A DNA stretch of 64,000 nucleotides from Chondrus crispus (GCF_000350225.1 NW_005179353.1:362173-426172), one strand, 5' to 3'. Positions 30,035 to 40,771 are shown, counted from the stretch's first letter. Program-made: numbers and translations. Notes: generated from the letters alone by a model not told the origin.

Positions 30035-31402
30035 ATGGTATCAGATCTTTTCAATGGCCTCCAATTCGGGAGTGATATAGAGGTCTACTATACCTTGGAG
30101 AATGAAGAAGAAAGCAAGGCATGGTTCCCAGCAACAGTCATTAGTCTCAACTATCTTCATGATGATCGTCGAGAGGTGCTCAAAGGGACCATTCAATACA
30201 AGGCAGCGTTTGGATTCAGGGCATGTAAAAGCAAGGTTACTTTCAAGGAGGGAAACGAGTTTGTACAAGATGGACAAAAGTTTAGCTGGAGACTCAAAGA
30301 TACATCCGTGCGATTGGATAACAGCGCAAGCTCAGACGTGGCAAGCGCATCGATGGATGCAGATGATATGGACTATGCTCCAGGTAGTGCCATGGTAGAA
30401 AAATGCAAGAAGGTTAACCACACGACGACTGTCTCACTTGACCAGAATACAATCAAAGATACACGTGAGCTAAATGCTCTTTCCAGACGCCTTCAGTATC
30501 TTGAGGAAGTGGTGAAAGGACAGCAATCCTCGATTACGACTGCACTATGGACTCAGAATCCGCTCCTCATTTCTGATGCAGGCTCCAATATTCCTCTTAA
30601 GTTTATTTCGTTGCGTCTAGAGCATTGGTTACTCAAGACACCGACACGTCCTACCCCAGTTGAAATAACCCGTGGGACGAAGTGGTTTGTACAAGACTCA
30701 TTTAAGGCGCGAGCAGACTGCACATTGCTCCAGTTTGATTCTATATCCGAAAGAGTCAAAGCTCAGCTACGAACAAAGGTTTCTATTCTTCCGGAAGATT
30801 ATATGTGCCGGAAATCAGTTGTGAAGGAGACGAGTGTATACTTTAGGAGCTTCCTAGACTTGTCAGAAGCACTCGGACCAGCATCACCGCAAGTTGTCAG
30901 AGACGTGATCATCGCAAAAAGGCTGGAAAAAGGTACCGACAATTATGTATCTGCCAGAGTGATAGGCTGTATGGCCGGTCCCAACACCGAATCTCTTTTT
31001 GACCCGTGCTATATGAAAATTGGAGATTCTCTTGCTGTTATAAGGGATGACGAGGATGAACAACGGCACGTTGTATTTCGTCGGGATTGCACTTGGGATT
31101 CCATAGAGCAGACCTACTCCTATCCACTGGAAGACATAAGACTATCAGAGCTTAACTTCCAAGAACGCATTTCCAAGGTAATGAGTGCTGAAAAAGTGGT
31201 CAGCGGACCATCGGACCGGAAGGAGTCGTTCTACCTGCGATGGAATCTTCAATCCAATCCTTGTCAGTCTATATTTGCTGATGTAAATCGCAGCGACGTA
31301 CTAGGAGTACTTCAAGTGCATGTCCCATTCATCTCTATCAAAGGGTCTGCCCATGTGAAGCAATTCATCACTGTTGCCAAAGTTCTGGGCCTCTTTAGGT
31401 AA
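30035..31402 (+). CDS. Orphan protein, 455 aa, with Tudor/agenet-like N-terminus
   Basis: I do not recognise the family. The start is the ATG at 30035; the open frame reaches back to about 29920 without another ATG. Residues about 10-90 (FGSDIEVYYTLEN, AWFPATVISL, then a KGTIQYK strand) look like a Tudor/agenet-type beta barrel, typical of chromatin readers, but this is a weak visual match. A short coiled coil follows (ELNALSRRLQYLEEVVKGQ), then about 270 residues of mixed, globular-looking sequence with no signal peptide or membrane segment. It converges with the 31496-33805 gene, stop codons 93 bp apart. Length, codon regularity and lack of low complexity make it a credible gene. Confidence 0.65.
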   Translation: MVSDLFNGLQFGSDIEVYYTLENEEESKAWFPATVISLNYLHDDRREVLKGTIQYKAAFGFRACKSKVTFKEGNEFVQDGQKFSWRLKDTSVRLDNSASSDVASASMDADDMDYAPGSAMVEKCKKVNHTTTVSLDQNTIKDTRELNALSRRLQYLEEVVKGQQSSITTALWTQNPLLISDAGSNIPLKFISLRLEHWLLKTPTRPTPVEITRGTKWFVQDSFKARADCTLLQFDSISERVKAQLRTKVSILPEDYMCRKSVVKETSVYFRSFLDLSEALGPASPQVVRDVIIAKRLEKGTDNYVSARVIGCMAGPNTESLFDPCYMKIGDSLAVIRDDEDEQRHVVFRRDCTWDSIEQTYSYPLEDIRLSELNFQERISKVMSAEKVVSGPSDRKESFYLRWNLQSNPCQSIFADVNRSDVLGVLQVHVPFISIKGSAHVKQFITVAKVLGLFR

Positions 31403-31495
31403 ACTCAATTCATTCATGCTACAGCAGTCTCCCGCTTTACTCATTTTTCACTTTGGTGAACTAAGAAGTTTCACTATCACATCAAATACGACCCC

Positions 31496-33805
31496 TTATA
31501 AATCGAAGTCGTGGACCATGACCACATCCTCATCGTCTTCGACTTGATCCGCCTGGATTTCATCCTCACCATCCACCACGCTCAGATCATCATTATCCTC
31601 GTGATGTGAACCTGAACGGACCGGGGGATCGTGCACGGAGTTGTACATATCCACGGACATCACTAGCTTCTCCTTCAAAATACTGGATAGTTGCTGTGGA
31701 AGCTCACCCCGCTTTTCTCCCTGTCCTTCAGTCAAAAGATCTGAGTAGAGCGATCTCAGTCGCGACCGCCATGATCCATTGTGGTGATCCTGGCCATCCA
31801 CTTCATGCAATATCTGCTCGTTTCGAGAAAATGCACCCCTCGCCTCGATCACCTTTATCAGCATGATCTCCCGAAACAGGACAGCAGTCATGTAAATCAC
31901 ACGAAAGGATTCCTTGGATATTGAATAGAGGTCTTCATCACTGCCACACCTGGTAAAAGCCACCAAGAACTTCAAGGCGACGTGCATGGCATTGAGTCGG
32001 ATAACAATTTTTCGAGTCTCCTTCCTTCCATCCTTGTCTTTCGTCTCAACGTCATACGTAGTGATAAATATGAAGGGATCGCTTTCAGAAATCAGCTTCT
32101 TCCATGCTATCAAATTCAGGGGGTTCACCTCAGCGACCGACTTCATAGCAGTACGACAGGTTCCGTCTGGGATATCTTGGAGGTTCATGTGCGGGCGGGG
32201 TGGATTCTCATACTGGAATGAGACTCCCACTTGACTTTGGAAAACATATGAGAAGTTTTGAAAGAAGGATTTCCGCCCAAGCTCCCTGGACTTGTTCAGA
32301 AACTGATTACCTATCTTGACAACGCGGCGAACGATCTCAACCCTAATGTCTTCGTCCTTGATGAATCCAATTGGCTCATCTTCCCCCATCTTATCGCTTC
32401 GACGCCGAGCCACACGCCGGGCCTTCTTGATGGCCGTTGAAGCAAATTCTTCGTTGAAGAAAGACTCGACTGTGATCATTGTTATGTAGCCCGGCCTCAG
32501 CCAAAAAGGTTTCTCAGCGGTCTTCAGCTTCCCGCGGATGTTCGGATGTACCATTTCGAGTGACTTCGTCCCAATACTCGGATTGTTCATTGCATTTGCA
32601 ATCAAGCTCTTTCCCCAAGCCTTTCGCAGGACCACATACTGACGAGCTTGCTTCGTACCCAGCAGCTCCTCGGTTTTCTCCTCGCTTGGGTCCCTTTTCC
32701 ACAAAAGGACCTCGACAAGTAAAAGTCCGAACCCCAACACTTCGGAACTATTGACGTCCAATTGAAGCTTGGAAAATTGTGTGTCACGACTCACACCCTC
32801 TAAGGATTCACTCGCTTCCTTTCTCTGAGGAAGAACTCTCATGGTGCAATTTATCAACGCTCTTGTGAAGATAATGCACATGAATTTCCCTGCGAAGATG
32901 TCCTCCATAGGCCTAAGGAGGTCGTTTAAAGAGGCCTTCTCGGCTGCTTTTCCTGTCTTCGGCAGGGCGGAATTCAGAAGAACAATGTTGACGGCGTCCT
33001 GGCAGCGTGATAACGTCCGCTCTAAGGTTGAGACACGAGAAGATACAGCCTTGATTGCACCCAGAATTTCCTTTTTTTCAATGGCGAGCTGCTTCTCCAA
33101 ACCAGCATGCAGTTCCCGCATGACTCGAAGTACTCCGTGGTTAGAGTCTTCCCCAAGTGCTCGAGCCAAATGGGGACCCCGGGGCTGACTCGGCAAGGAA
33201 CCTGCCATGCACTCACGACGCGTGGGAACGACGACGTCTTCCACATCTTGAGTTTCGGCGACCCCGTCCATCTCTGCTGCACTAGCCTGCACACTCTCGT
33301 CTACGTACTCCTCTGGCTCGCGTCCATGGAGCTCGAGCAACTGACGGTTCGCCCGTTTGGGTTCTGTGTGTTCATCTTCCTCGCCATGATCTCCATCCCC
33401 GAACAAAAGGGAAAAGTCTTCACCCGGAGACGAACCGATGGCGCGCTTGCGCTTGCCCGCACGCGGAGGTGCTGCATCAGACGGACCACTTCCCTGACTT
33501 CGAACGGGAAGCGAGCACGTGTGAGATGGCGGACTGCCTTGGGGTGTCCTGACTGTATTGCTTGAAACCCGCCGGGATTCCTGCCCAGCCGCTGCGGGAG
33601 TAGCTTCGGCCGCAACACGAGGAGATGACCGGCGTTCCGCGGGGACCTGAACCCCAGGCGCTTGGCTGTTAGACTTCCGAGATGTCAGAGGTCCCTTCTG
33701 CTGAGACAAGCGGCCTCGCTGATTGCCTGAAGCAGCGGGTTTCATGGCTGCAGAACGCGAATGAGCACGCCCTGCCTTCTTCCCAGACCTTTTTCGCGGC
33801 GTCAT
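31496..33805 (-). CDS. Orphan nuclear-type protein, 769 aa
   Basis: Unrecognised. The ATG at 33805 starts a long basic, Ser/Pro-rich disordered region (MTPRKRSGKKAGRAHSR; KRKR near residue 118 is a nuclear-localisation-like cluster), followed by acidic stretches. A helical coiled coil begins near residue 235 (ELHAGLEKQLAIEKKEILGAI onward, cut here). Residues about 290-690 look globular (FMCIIFTRALINCTMRVL, PFWLRPGYITMITVESFF, FIFITTYDVETKD), and the tail is strongly acidic (DDEDVVMVHDFDL). No DDE, RT, helicase or zinc-finger motif is visible. It may belong to a mobile element together with its convergent neighbour, or be a lineage-specific chromatin protein. Confidence 0.65.
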   Translation of the reverse strand: MTPRKRSGKKAGRAHSRSAAMKPAASGNQRGRLSQQKGPLTSRKSNSQAPGVQVPAERRSSPRVAAEATPAAAGQESRRVSSNTVRTPQGSPPSHTCSLPVRSQGSGPSDAAPPRAGKRKRAIGSSPGEDFSLLFGDGDHGEEDEHTEPKRANRQLLELHGREPEEYVDESVQASAAEMDGVAETQDVEDVVVPTRRECMAGSLPSQPRGPHLARALGEDSNHGVLRVMRELHAGLEKQLAIEKKEILGAIKAVSSRVSTLERTLSRCQDAVNIVLLNSALPKTGKAAEKASLNDLLRPMEDIFAGKFMCIIFTRALINCTMRVLPQRKEASESLEGVSRDTQFSKLQLDVNSSEVLGFGLLLVEVLLWKRDPSEEKTEELLGTKQARQYVVLRKAWGKSLIANAMNNPSIGTKSLEMVHPNIRGKLKTAEKPFWLRPGYITMITVESFFNEEFASTAIKKARRVARRRSDKMGEDEPIGFIKDEDIRVEIVRRVVKIGNQFLNKSRELGRKSFFQNFSYVFQSQVGVSFQYENPPRPHMNLQDIPDGTCRTAMKSVAEVNPLNLIAWKKLISESDPFIFITTYDVETKDKDGRKETRKIVIRLNAMHVALKFLVAFTRCGSDEDLYSISKESFRVIYMTAVLFREIMLIKVIEARGAFSRNEQILHEVDGQDHHNGSWRSRLRSLYSDLLTEGQGEKRGELPQQLSSILKEKLVMSVDMYNSVHDPPVRSGSHHEDNDDLSVVDGEDEIQADQVEDDEDVVMVHDFDL

Positions 33806-34060
33806 TGAGCCTCAGTAGGAACACAGGATGCGCAAAGTCGGGAAGCAAAGGAAAAATGATGGCGAGAGGACTCAATCAGTTGAGAAAACGTGAAAAGGTC
33901 GATGAACGCCTCTGGTACTAGCGCGGGTTAGGCATGAGCTTATTCTGGTACGAGCACTTGAAGGTTAAGGACATCACGGGCAAGCGCTGGTTTAGTAGGC
34001 AGCAGAATAGCACATCACTTTGCTACATCGAGGTATCAAAAAAACATTTCCGTTACAACT

Positions 34061-35320
34061 ATGCTACTCCAGCAAAAATTCTGGTCCAGTCACTGGCCGG
34101 AACCAGAAACGCCCCTCATCCCCGTGCTGAATGGGAACGGCCAAAAAAGCTGGCAAAATATGGCTGCCCGCGAACCAATGACCCACGAGCCACCGTTCAT
34201 TGCTGGCAAAAATCCAGCATTTTTTGGCCCCAAAAATAGCAACATCATTGCTTTTATTAAATTTATCATAAATCTGACCTTCCTGTGTGATCCTCGACAC
34301 GGCCTTTGGGTAGTCTTTCTCTCAGAGTGGTGTACCAAAGTGGCAGTGACCCTCCTGTGGGAGACCTACGACTGCTGGAGGCTGTGGTACTTGCCTCCCC
34401 AGCTCATCAGCCTTATGCGACCCCTCGATTATTCGGTTCCCCTAGGCGGTGCTGATGCAGACACCGAACTGCATTCTCTCCTCGATAAAATAGAGGAGGT
34501 CGATTGGGACTTGATACCGCGTCAAAATTCCTCTCGTTCCTTCGTCCGGCAACGCCCCTCCTTCTCTCCTGGTCGTGCTCATCGTGGTGCGGGGGACTAC
34601 GCGTGGTTTAACCCCTGGACGGGATCGCAATGTTCTTGCAACGAGGCGCGTCTGAGTCGGCAGTATGGGAGTCAGACGCCCGTTCCGGTTGAAATGCCCG
34701 TCTTCCTTGCGGATCCCCGCGAGCGCGACCTCTGCCCCAGAGAGCCTTTGCGTTCTCGCCCTGTGTTACCGGTCTCACCGACTTCACTTCCTGTCGATCC
34801 GGCCGACCGCACTCCTCCCGTGAATGCTTCGATAAGGGCGACGAGAGCCCCTGAGTGTGAGGAGGTCAAATCCCCTTTGCGGTCCCATTCACCTCCAGTG
34901 GCCAGGTGTCAACCTCTATCAGAGACGAGAAAAGTCCCCTCGTCAGCTAGCCGGACTGAAAGTCTGTCCGTGCGCGCAGCCCCAGAAAGGAAGGGAAATT
35001 CTTCGTCCCTTACCCCCTTGGCTCCTCCTGCACCGTCTTCCCCTGTGCACGTCCCGGCTCGTCCCCCTTCTCCTGCGGCTGTTCCAGTTGCCGCCCCCTT
35101 GTCACCAATCATCGACGCAGTCCAATCGACCAGGGGAGGTTCGACCTCCCCGTCCTCTCCAGATGTTATCAAAAAGAAGGACGGCGCCGCCAGCGTCTAT
35201 CGCACATTGCTCCGTGCTCACGGAATAAACGAGGGGGCTCTTCGAGGAGCGTCCCTTGTTGACCTGCGCTTACTGGCGCGACTTTTCGCCTCACTTCCAA
35301 AGAGAAAAATCCTTGGGTAA
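34061..35320 (+). CDS. Hypothetical Pro/Ser-rich protein, 419 aa
   Basis: Begins with ATG at 34061. The first 130 residues include a hydrophobic stretch (NIIAFIKFIINLTFLC). Residues about 130-370 are rich in Pro, Ser and Arg and look disordered, and the C-terminal 45 residues (VYRTLLRAHGINEGALRG) look helical. No known domain. It could be a Gag-like ORF of a decayed retroelement, given the elements downstream, but there is no zinc knuckle. The long Pro/Ser frame may partly reflect C-rich composition. Confidence 0.35.
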   Translation: MLLQQKFWSSHWPEPETPLIPVLNGNGQKSWQNMAAREPMTHEPPFIAGKNPAFFGPKNSNIIAFIKFIINLTFLCDPRHGLWVVFLSEWCTKVAVTLLWETYDCWRLWYLPPQLISLMRPLDYSVPLGGADADTELHSLLDKIEEVDWDLIPRQNSSRSFVRQRPSFSPGRAHRGAGDYAWFNPWTGSQCSCNEARLSRQYGSQTPVPVEMPVFLADPRERDLCPREPLRSRPVLPVSPTSLPVDPADRTPPVNASIRATRAPECEEVKSPLRSHSPPVARCQPLSETRKVPSSASRTESLSVRAAPERKGNSSSLTPLAPPAPSSPVHVPARPPSPAAVPVAAPLSPIIDAVQSTRGGSTSPSSPDVIKKKDGAASVYRTLLRAHGINEGALRGASLVDLRLLARLFASLPKRKILG

Positions 35321-38300
35321 ATCGTCCCATTGACCCATTGCCGATGGTAGCGCCCTGCCGATCCATGTTCGGATCATTGTCCTCTGAGAGTGTCGACTCA
35401 TCGTCGACACTTCCCTTCGTTCCACCGAAAATTAATTGCATTTCCTTCTCTTATCAACTTCCTCCTCTTGTTGCACTTCTCCTCCTCTTTATCCATCACG
35501 CACGTCATCCTTCTCCTCATTTTCCTTTTCCTCCTCTTTTTTGTTGCTTTCATGATGCGCCCCCGTCACGGCGGTTGCACCCTCTTCGTTCCCCCCTTTT
35601 TTCTCTTTTCCTCAGTACCTTCTCTTTAATTTTCCTTCAATTTTCGTCCTCTTCCTCCTGGTTCGCGCCGAGTCGAGTACTCCGAGGTACCGACTTCTTC
35701 CTCTCTTTCGCCCATGCCACAGTATCGCAGCATCCTCACGGGCCGCGATCCTGATCACCTCTCCCCATTTTGTCTGCGCGAGACCTCGTCGAGTCGAGTC
35801 TCCCAATCAGCAGGCGACCGCGAGACTTCTCTGTTGCGCGTTCTTCTGTCTCTCTTTCGCCGTGCGTTGTCCCTTACCCTCAGCACTTCATCATTGTTTC
35901 TGTACCGTGCTGCGAGCTCGGCTTTCCCTCGGGGAACGCCACACTTACTGTTGTCCGTCCATCTTTTCCCCTCCTGGCGCCTTCCATAACGTGTTAGCGC
36001 AGGCTGCGTAACAACGCTCTACGAAGGACGTCAGCACCTCCATGACTTGTCCTCAATTTCGAAGGACCCACAACTGGGATATCCCAATTTGGAATCCTAT
36101 AAGGATCTCATCCTAAAGCGCGGCGGGGTAATCATCCACGTAGTTGCTTCCCGCTTTTCCTTAGTCTGCGACCGCCCCTTACTTGGCATCTGCAAATAAC
36201 AATCTGAAATACTCGGCGAATATTGGTCTCCTTCGCAAACAAAATTATTTCTCTGTCGCCAACCAAGTCCCTGACCTATTTCAGGGGAAATGACCTCCAA
36301 AAAAAATTCATCTCCTTAATTCACTTCCCTAGGTCAAAGAGCGATGGCAATTTCGTTGCATTCGCGGCGATGACGTCTCCTACACCTCCCCTTCTCTTGT
36401 GCCATACACTGAGAAAGATTCTTTTTCGTCCACAGCTTCGACCACTTTGAGGCGGTCCTTCGTGCGAGACGTATCGTGTCCAGGAAGCTGTGTCCCGGAT
36501 CGGGTCAACATTAAAACAAAATCGAGTTGGAATTTGTTGAACGTCTTCGTCTGGAGACTGAGAACGCGATACGCTCCTTCTCCTCTGGATGCTTCGTCAC
36601 GCTTCGCTGTCTTCACAAAAAGAATGAACATGCAGCGGAACGAAAGAACAGTAAAAAAATGAAAGGGAGACAACGAACAGAAACAAAGGGGTCGGGGAGA
36701 TCGCTGCCGTCTGTCTCTCAGGGTAAAAACAAGGCGCGAGCTTAGGCGTTATCAGTCGCTACAGGCAACAGATGGTTCTTCTACAATAAGCTCGCGGGGT
36801 ATCACTTTGCTCCATAGGAGTGGCCCTCGCGTTCATGACCTTCCGGTGCCTCCATGGGCAGGGGGCTTATTAGATGGCCGCTTGATAGTCCCATTTGCGG
36901 GAGTCGCTGACCGAGTCAAAAGGCGTAGGTCTCCATGCTTCTGAAATGCGTTCAGCCCTGAACGCTTTCAATTTAACTCGGACGTCCCTTGCGTCGCAGC
37001 ATCTTATGTTCTGACGGTGCCAGACACGACGTCCACGTGTAACATGATAGCGCACTTGGAACTTCGACTCGATTTCGACTGACTCACGATCGATCCCCTT
37101 TCGCTTTCCTCTCATTTAGCGAAAGCTGACCTTCATTTCCTCAAGCGACGTTCGATGCCTTGGTTATTTCCCAGGTCATCGTCCTTTTCCTTCTCTTTCT
37201 CGATGCGAAGCTCGTGCCCTTGCTTCTGCTTTCTCTTCCGACGCTCAAAAGGTGAGTCACATTAACAATGCTCCTCAGGGGGGGGGCCGTGTCCCCTTCT
37301 GCCCTCGCCATGTCGATCCATTCCTAAGCTCCCTTTGATAACGCTTCTTAAGGAACCCAGTCCACAATTCGGGTGAGTGAGGTCGTACAGAAAACAATTT
37401 GGCTCGAGACTCGAGTAGCAGGTGAGTTAGGACAGTTTGTCTGCGCACGTCCTTTACAGTCCAGATTCGCAGTGTCCATCTTGAAGAACCGTTTCCCGTC
37501 AAACCGTCATCGGGACCTCCGCACACAAAGGCCTTGTTATTAATTTTCTTCTCAACGAAGACCGGCCTCTCGATGAATTTCCCCGTAGTTGCGACACCGT
37601 TCCAGTAGTGAGAACTCGCTCACTGTATTCTTCGATACTCGTTAGTGAGTGCCGGTCGAGTGGCTCGCAGATGACTCACCCCATGACCTTCTGTCTGTCA
37701 GACTCTCTTTCGTCCCACTCGTGTGTTCCCTATCCTCAAGACAAGCTTCTGAAATTTCGCAACTTCTCGTCCCTGGTAGCACTAGAACAAACTCGCTCTT
37801 CTTCCCGACTCGATACACGCATGATAAATTAATTGCGAACGACGATTTGCTTGTCTGCATAGATCAGGAGTCGACCCGCACGCGTCACACGACTTGTTCG
37901 TCGATTCCTGCGGCGCGGGGTCTGGCTTCCTACGTACAGTAACCCAAAAGAAACAAAAACGCAACCAAAACAAAAACACGGAAAAGAAAAGACTGGGGGT
38001 TATTGTAGCGAACAGGTCAGTGATTCGTCTGCAATGTGATGACGTGAGTGTGGAAGTCGATGTCTCTTGGTACTGCGCAATTCGCCTAAACAGGTCCTCC
38101 GCTGGTGATGGTATTATAATTTAGAGGAGGGACCGGCGGCGTCTGTTTTCGCCTATCTGCGAGCTTCTCGTCCCCACTTTTTCACATGGGGTTCCCTCTT
38201 TGTGTCTTCTTATCAACATAAGAACATAAGTTGCGCGTGTTCTCTACGGCGACCGCCCGATAACGGCCCCTTCGTGACGAAACTTCTTGCTCGTCGGGCA

Positions 38301-38789
38301 TGTTGCATGGGGTAAAATCGAGGGATGGATCGGGGTCGAGTTCGAAGCGAAGGGTTGGGGTCGTGATTTCTTTCTTGGCTCGCGCCTTCTCGTGCGGCTT
38401 ATCAACCGTACAGCCGGACGGGCTTGGGCGCTTATGCCTTCGGCTGCAACACTCGACAACCACTCTTCGTGCGACCAACAAGTACCACATTTCCCCTTAA
38501 TTTTGATTAAATTTTGGAGGACTGACCATTGTTCGATTTTCGACTTTCACCTCTATTCCCGCAGCTCTCTGTCGACATCTCTATTGTTTTTGATTTAATC
38601 ACCCCCCATAAGGGCGGATCATCGATCCAGGCGTCACTTCGCGTGCGCGCGGCGGCCGCGTGTGATCGTATCCAAGGAGGTAAATTACCTCAGCCTGACA
38701 CTACAGTGGCGCTTCAATTTTTCAGTGGGGCGGCGCACGTCTCCCCATTCATGTGCGGAACCCGAAGTAAGATTTACTGACTTATTGCA
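35321..38789. other. Pyrimidine-rich noncoding DNA, probably including the 3' LTR of a chromovirus remnant
   Basis: No frame longer than about 100 codons and no recognisable domain. 35430-35680 is strongly CT-rich. By its polypurine-tract junction, a minus-strand LTR starts at 38789 (TGCAATAAGTCAG on the minus strand) and runs to lower coordinates. Its other end cannot be fixed, because no second copy of this LTR is in the window. Confidence 0.45.
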
Positions 38790-38808
38790 CTCCCCCCCTT
38801 CTCCATTT
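38790..38808 (-). promoter_or_regulatory. Polypurine tract of the chromovirus remnant
   Basis: Minus strand reads AATGGAGAAGGGGGGGAG and is followed at once by TGCAATAAG. A purine run ending in G next to TG is the standard plus-strand primer and 3' LTR junction of LTR retrotransposons. It lies about 80 bp past the end of the chromodomain frame, as expected. Confidence 0.75.
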
Positions 38809-38886
38809 CTTGACCTTGCGACGCTCTCCGTTCCACAGGTTGCACGCCGTCGCACTGACTTCCACCTGTGCGTCTCCTCATAGGAA

Positions 38887-39690
38887 CTATCCTGCTTGTG
38901 CGTGCGCGACTTGCGGTGGCAGCCGTAGTTTCTTCCGTCGGAAGTATGCCACAACTGTGCTGCGCGGTAGGTGTTCGATTGGCTATCACGTTGTGTCCTC
39001 GGGCGTATAGCCGTACCATTTCACCCGGAGAATTAAGTTCTCCTTGTCGTAGCCGTGGTCCACGACCTTGTCGATCACATATTCCTGACTCTCGCCTCCT
39101 TCTTCCTGCGTGTCCAACCGTCCTTCCCCCTTCCGAAGAGCCCGCGGCTCATCCTCAACCTGCTCTTCCGAACCTCCCGTCTCTTGTAGATCGAGTGGGG
39201 TGCCCGCAGCTTCCTGATTTACAAACGATCCGTCATCCGTCCTGTCCTTCGCTTGCGCGGCGGGTTCTTCTCGTTCCCCTTCTCGATTGAGGAACTGTAG
39301 CGCTTGTCGTAGCCCGATTATCGGCGTGTAGTCCATGGGACTAGGGGCTAATTCGACTCGATCTCGCGACACGCGCTCTTCTTGGTCGCCGATGGCAATG
39401 ACGACCGTATTCTCAGGTGACTCCTTCACTTGATACGGACCCGTAGCCACTTGTGCCAACTTATGTCTCGGCTCGGTGGCCGTGCCTTGCTCTTTCCGAA
39501 GGAATACGTATGATCCCGAAGGCATGTCATACTTCGGCTTGCGGAGCCTTGCGTCGAAATTTCGCTTGTAGCGCGCTTGTTCTTTCCGCAAGCTCTTACC
39601 AGCGCCTCTCATCAGGCTTTTCAACCACGACTGCCATTTCAGGTAGTACGCTCGATTCGAGCTAAATCCTTCCAAACTGCTGATGCTCAC
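38887..39690 (-). pseudogene. Chromovirus (Ty3/gypsy) Pol C-terminus: integrase tail and chromodomain, broken
   Basis: Unrelated in sequence to the tandem array. It shows the basic post-integrase region (ARYKRNFDARLRKPKYD), a GPY/F-type segment (KLAQVATGPYQVKE...NTVVI...RVSRDRVELAP), an acidic linker and a chromodomain (YVIDKVVDHGYDK...ILRVKWYGYTPEDTT). At the chromodomain's conserved Trp-Glu pair two adjacent stops occur, TGA TAG (38983-38988). The same frame then continues PIEHLPRSTVVAYFRRKK to a terminal stop at 38887. Everything upstream (gag, PR, RT, integrase core) is missing at about 39690, so it is a 3' fragment. Confidence 0.85.
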
Positions 39691-39843
39691 GAAGGCCTAC
39701 TTGCTCCTGCACTCCGAGTTCGGCTCCAAGCACCCGCAAACCCCGCCCGCCCTGCTACATACTTCCATCCCGGTCCGCCACCACCCGCCAGAGAAGGGCA
39801 CGCTGCACCAGTGGGGTAACGACGCCAACGTCATAGCCTGCGT

Positions 39844-40092
39844 CTCGCACACGTGGTGATCGACGGGCCGGTCTCGAATGGCGCTCTCGGCGTGTCCATC
39901 GGCGCCCCGGAGGGTGCCATTGCTCCGGCCCTGCTTAGAATGCTGCGCAAGAAAATGCTCATGAATGGAACATCCATGTCGTCTCCCCCCGCTGCAGATG
40001 TAGTTGCAGTTATTATGTTGTTTCTGAAAAAGAACCGCCATCCGTACACGTCTGCCTTAATTCGCAAGGCCATTGAGAACACAGCAAGGCCA
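39844..40092 (+). pseudogene. TPP2: Fragment of tripeptidyl-peptidase II (subtilisin family S8)
   Basis: The frame reads NGALGVSIGAP, then MNGTSMSSPPAA and YTSALIRKAIENTA. GTSMSSP carries the catalytic Ser of subtilases (Ser codon at 39973-39975), and the flanking strings fit the S8 domain of the giant cytosolic exopeptidase TPP2. Only about 80 residues of a protein that normally exceeds 1000 are present. The catalytic Asp and His are absent, and the upstream edge (TW then TGA at 39853-39858) suggests a frameshift. Homology starts about 150 bp from the truncated chromovirus end, so this may be a captured or duplicated host gene piece. Confidence 0.72.
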
Positions 40093-40771
40093 TTGCAACC
40101 TCCATGGTTGGGCCGTCCCTTGGAGAGAAATGAAAACCCGCTTCTGCCGCTGGCGAGGGCGAGTCGTCAGACGCCTATGAGTCTGGCTGTTACCAAGATG
40201 TGGTCTTTGCATGTGGGCGGGGGAGTATACATGCCCCTGCGGCACGCGAGTATCTGCGGCAATATGCTGCCGCTCGCGATGACTCTCGGAATCTTAACAG
40301 TACTACTGAAGCAGGTCGGCAGCCACTCTGTCAGACAAGCCGTGTGGTGGAAATGGTGGTGGTGGCGGAGAGCACTCCAGGCCAAGTTTAAGACTTGTAC
40401 GGATGGCGGAAGAGAGACACATTCCTCTCCTGGGAGTGATCAGGATCCAGTCTCTCTTGAAGAATGGCGACTATCAATTCGCGCTGAGGATGGTTCCCCC
40501 GCCCGTTGAGGGTCGAACAGAACCGGATTCGGACCGATGAATGTGACAAATAGTATCTTTTTTCGAGGAACAACCGAAACTCAGTCCAAGCGGCGCGCCT
40601 CACTTGCCATTTCTGATGAGTGGGGAAGTTTTATGATTCCGCATCAAACTTGCTCTACTAGATAGTATCCATTTACTCTTGTCCACCACGTTTACAATAG
40701 TGCTCAATTAGATCTACTTTCAGGCGATGGTGCTCGAGGTTGTTAGTTACTTCTTGATACCGCTTTGCTAC
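40093..40771. other. No gene recognised
   Basis: The plus-strand frame of the TPP2 fragment runs on to 40509 but loses any likeness to the family, with Arg/Pro-rich then low-complexity W/R sequence. The minus-strand frame 40388-40603 is short and unassigned. Confidence 0.4.
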
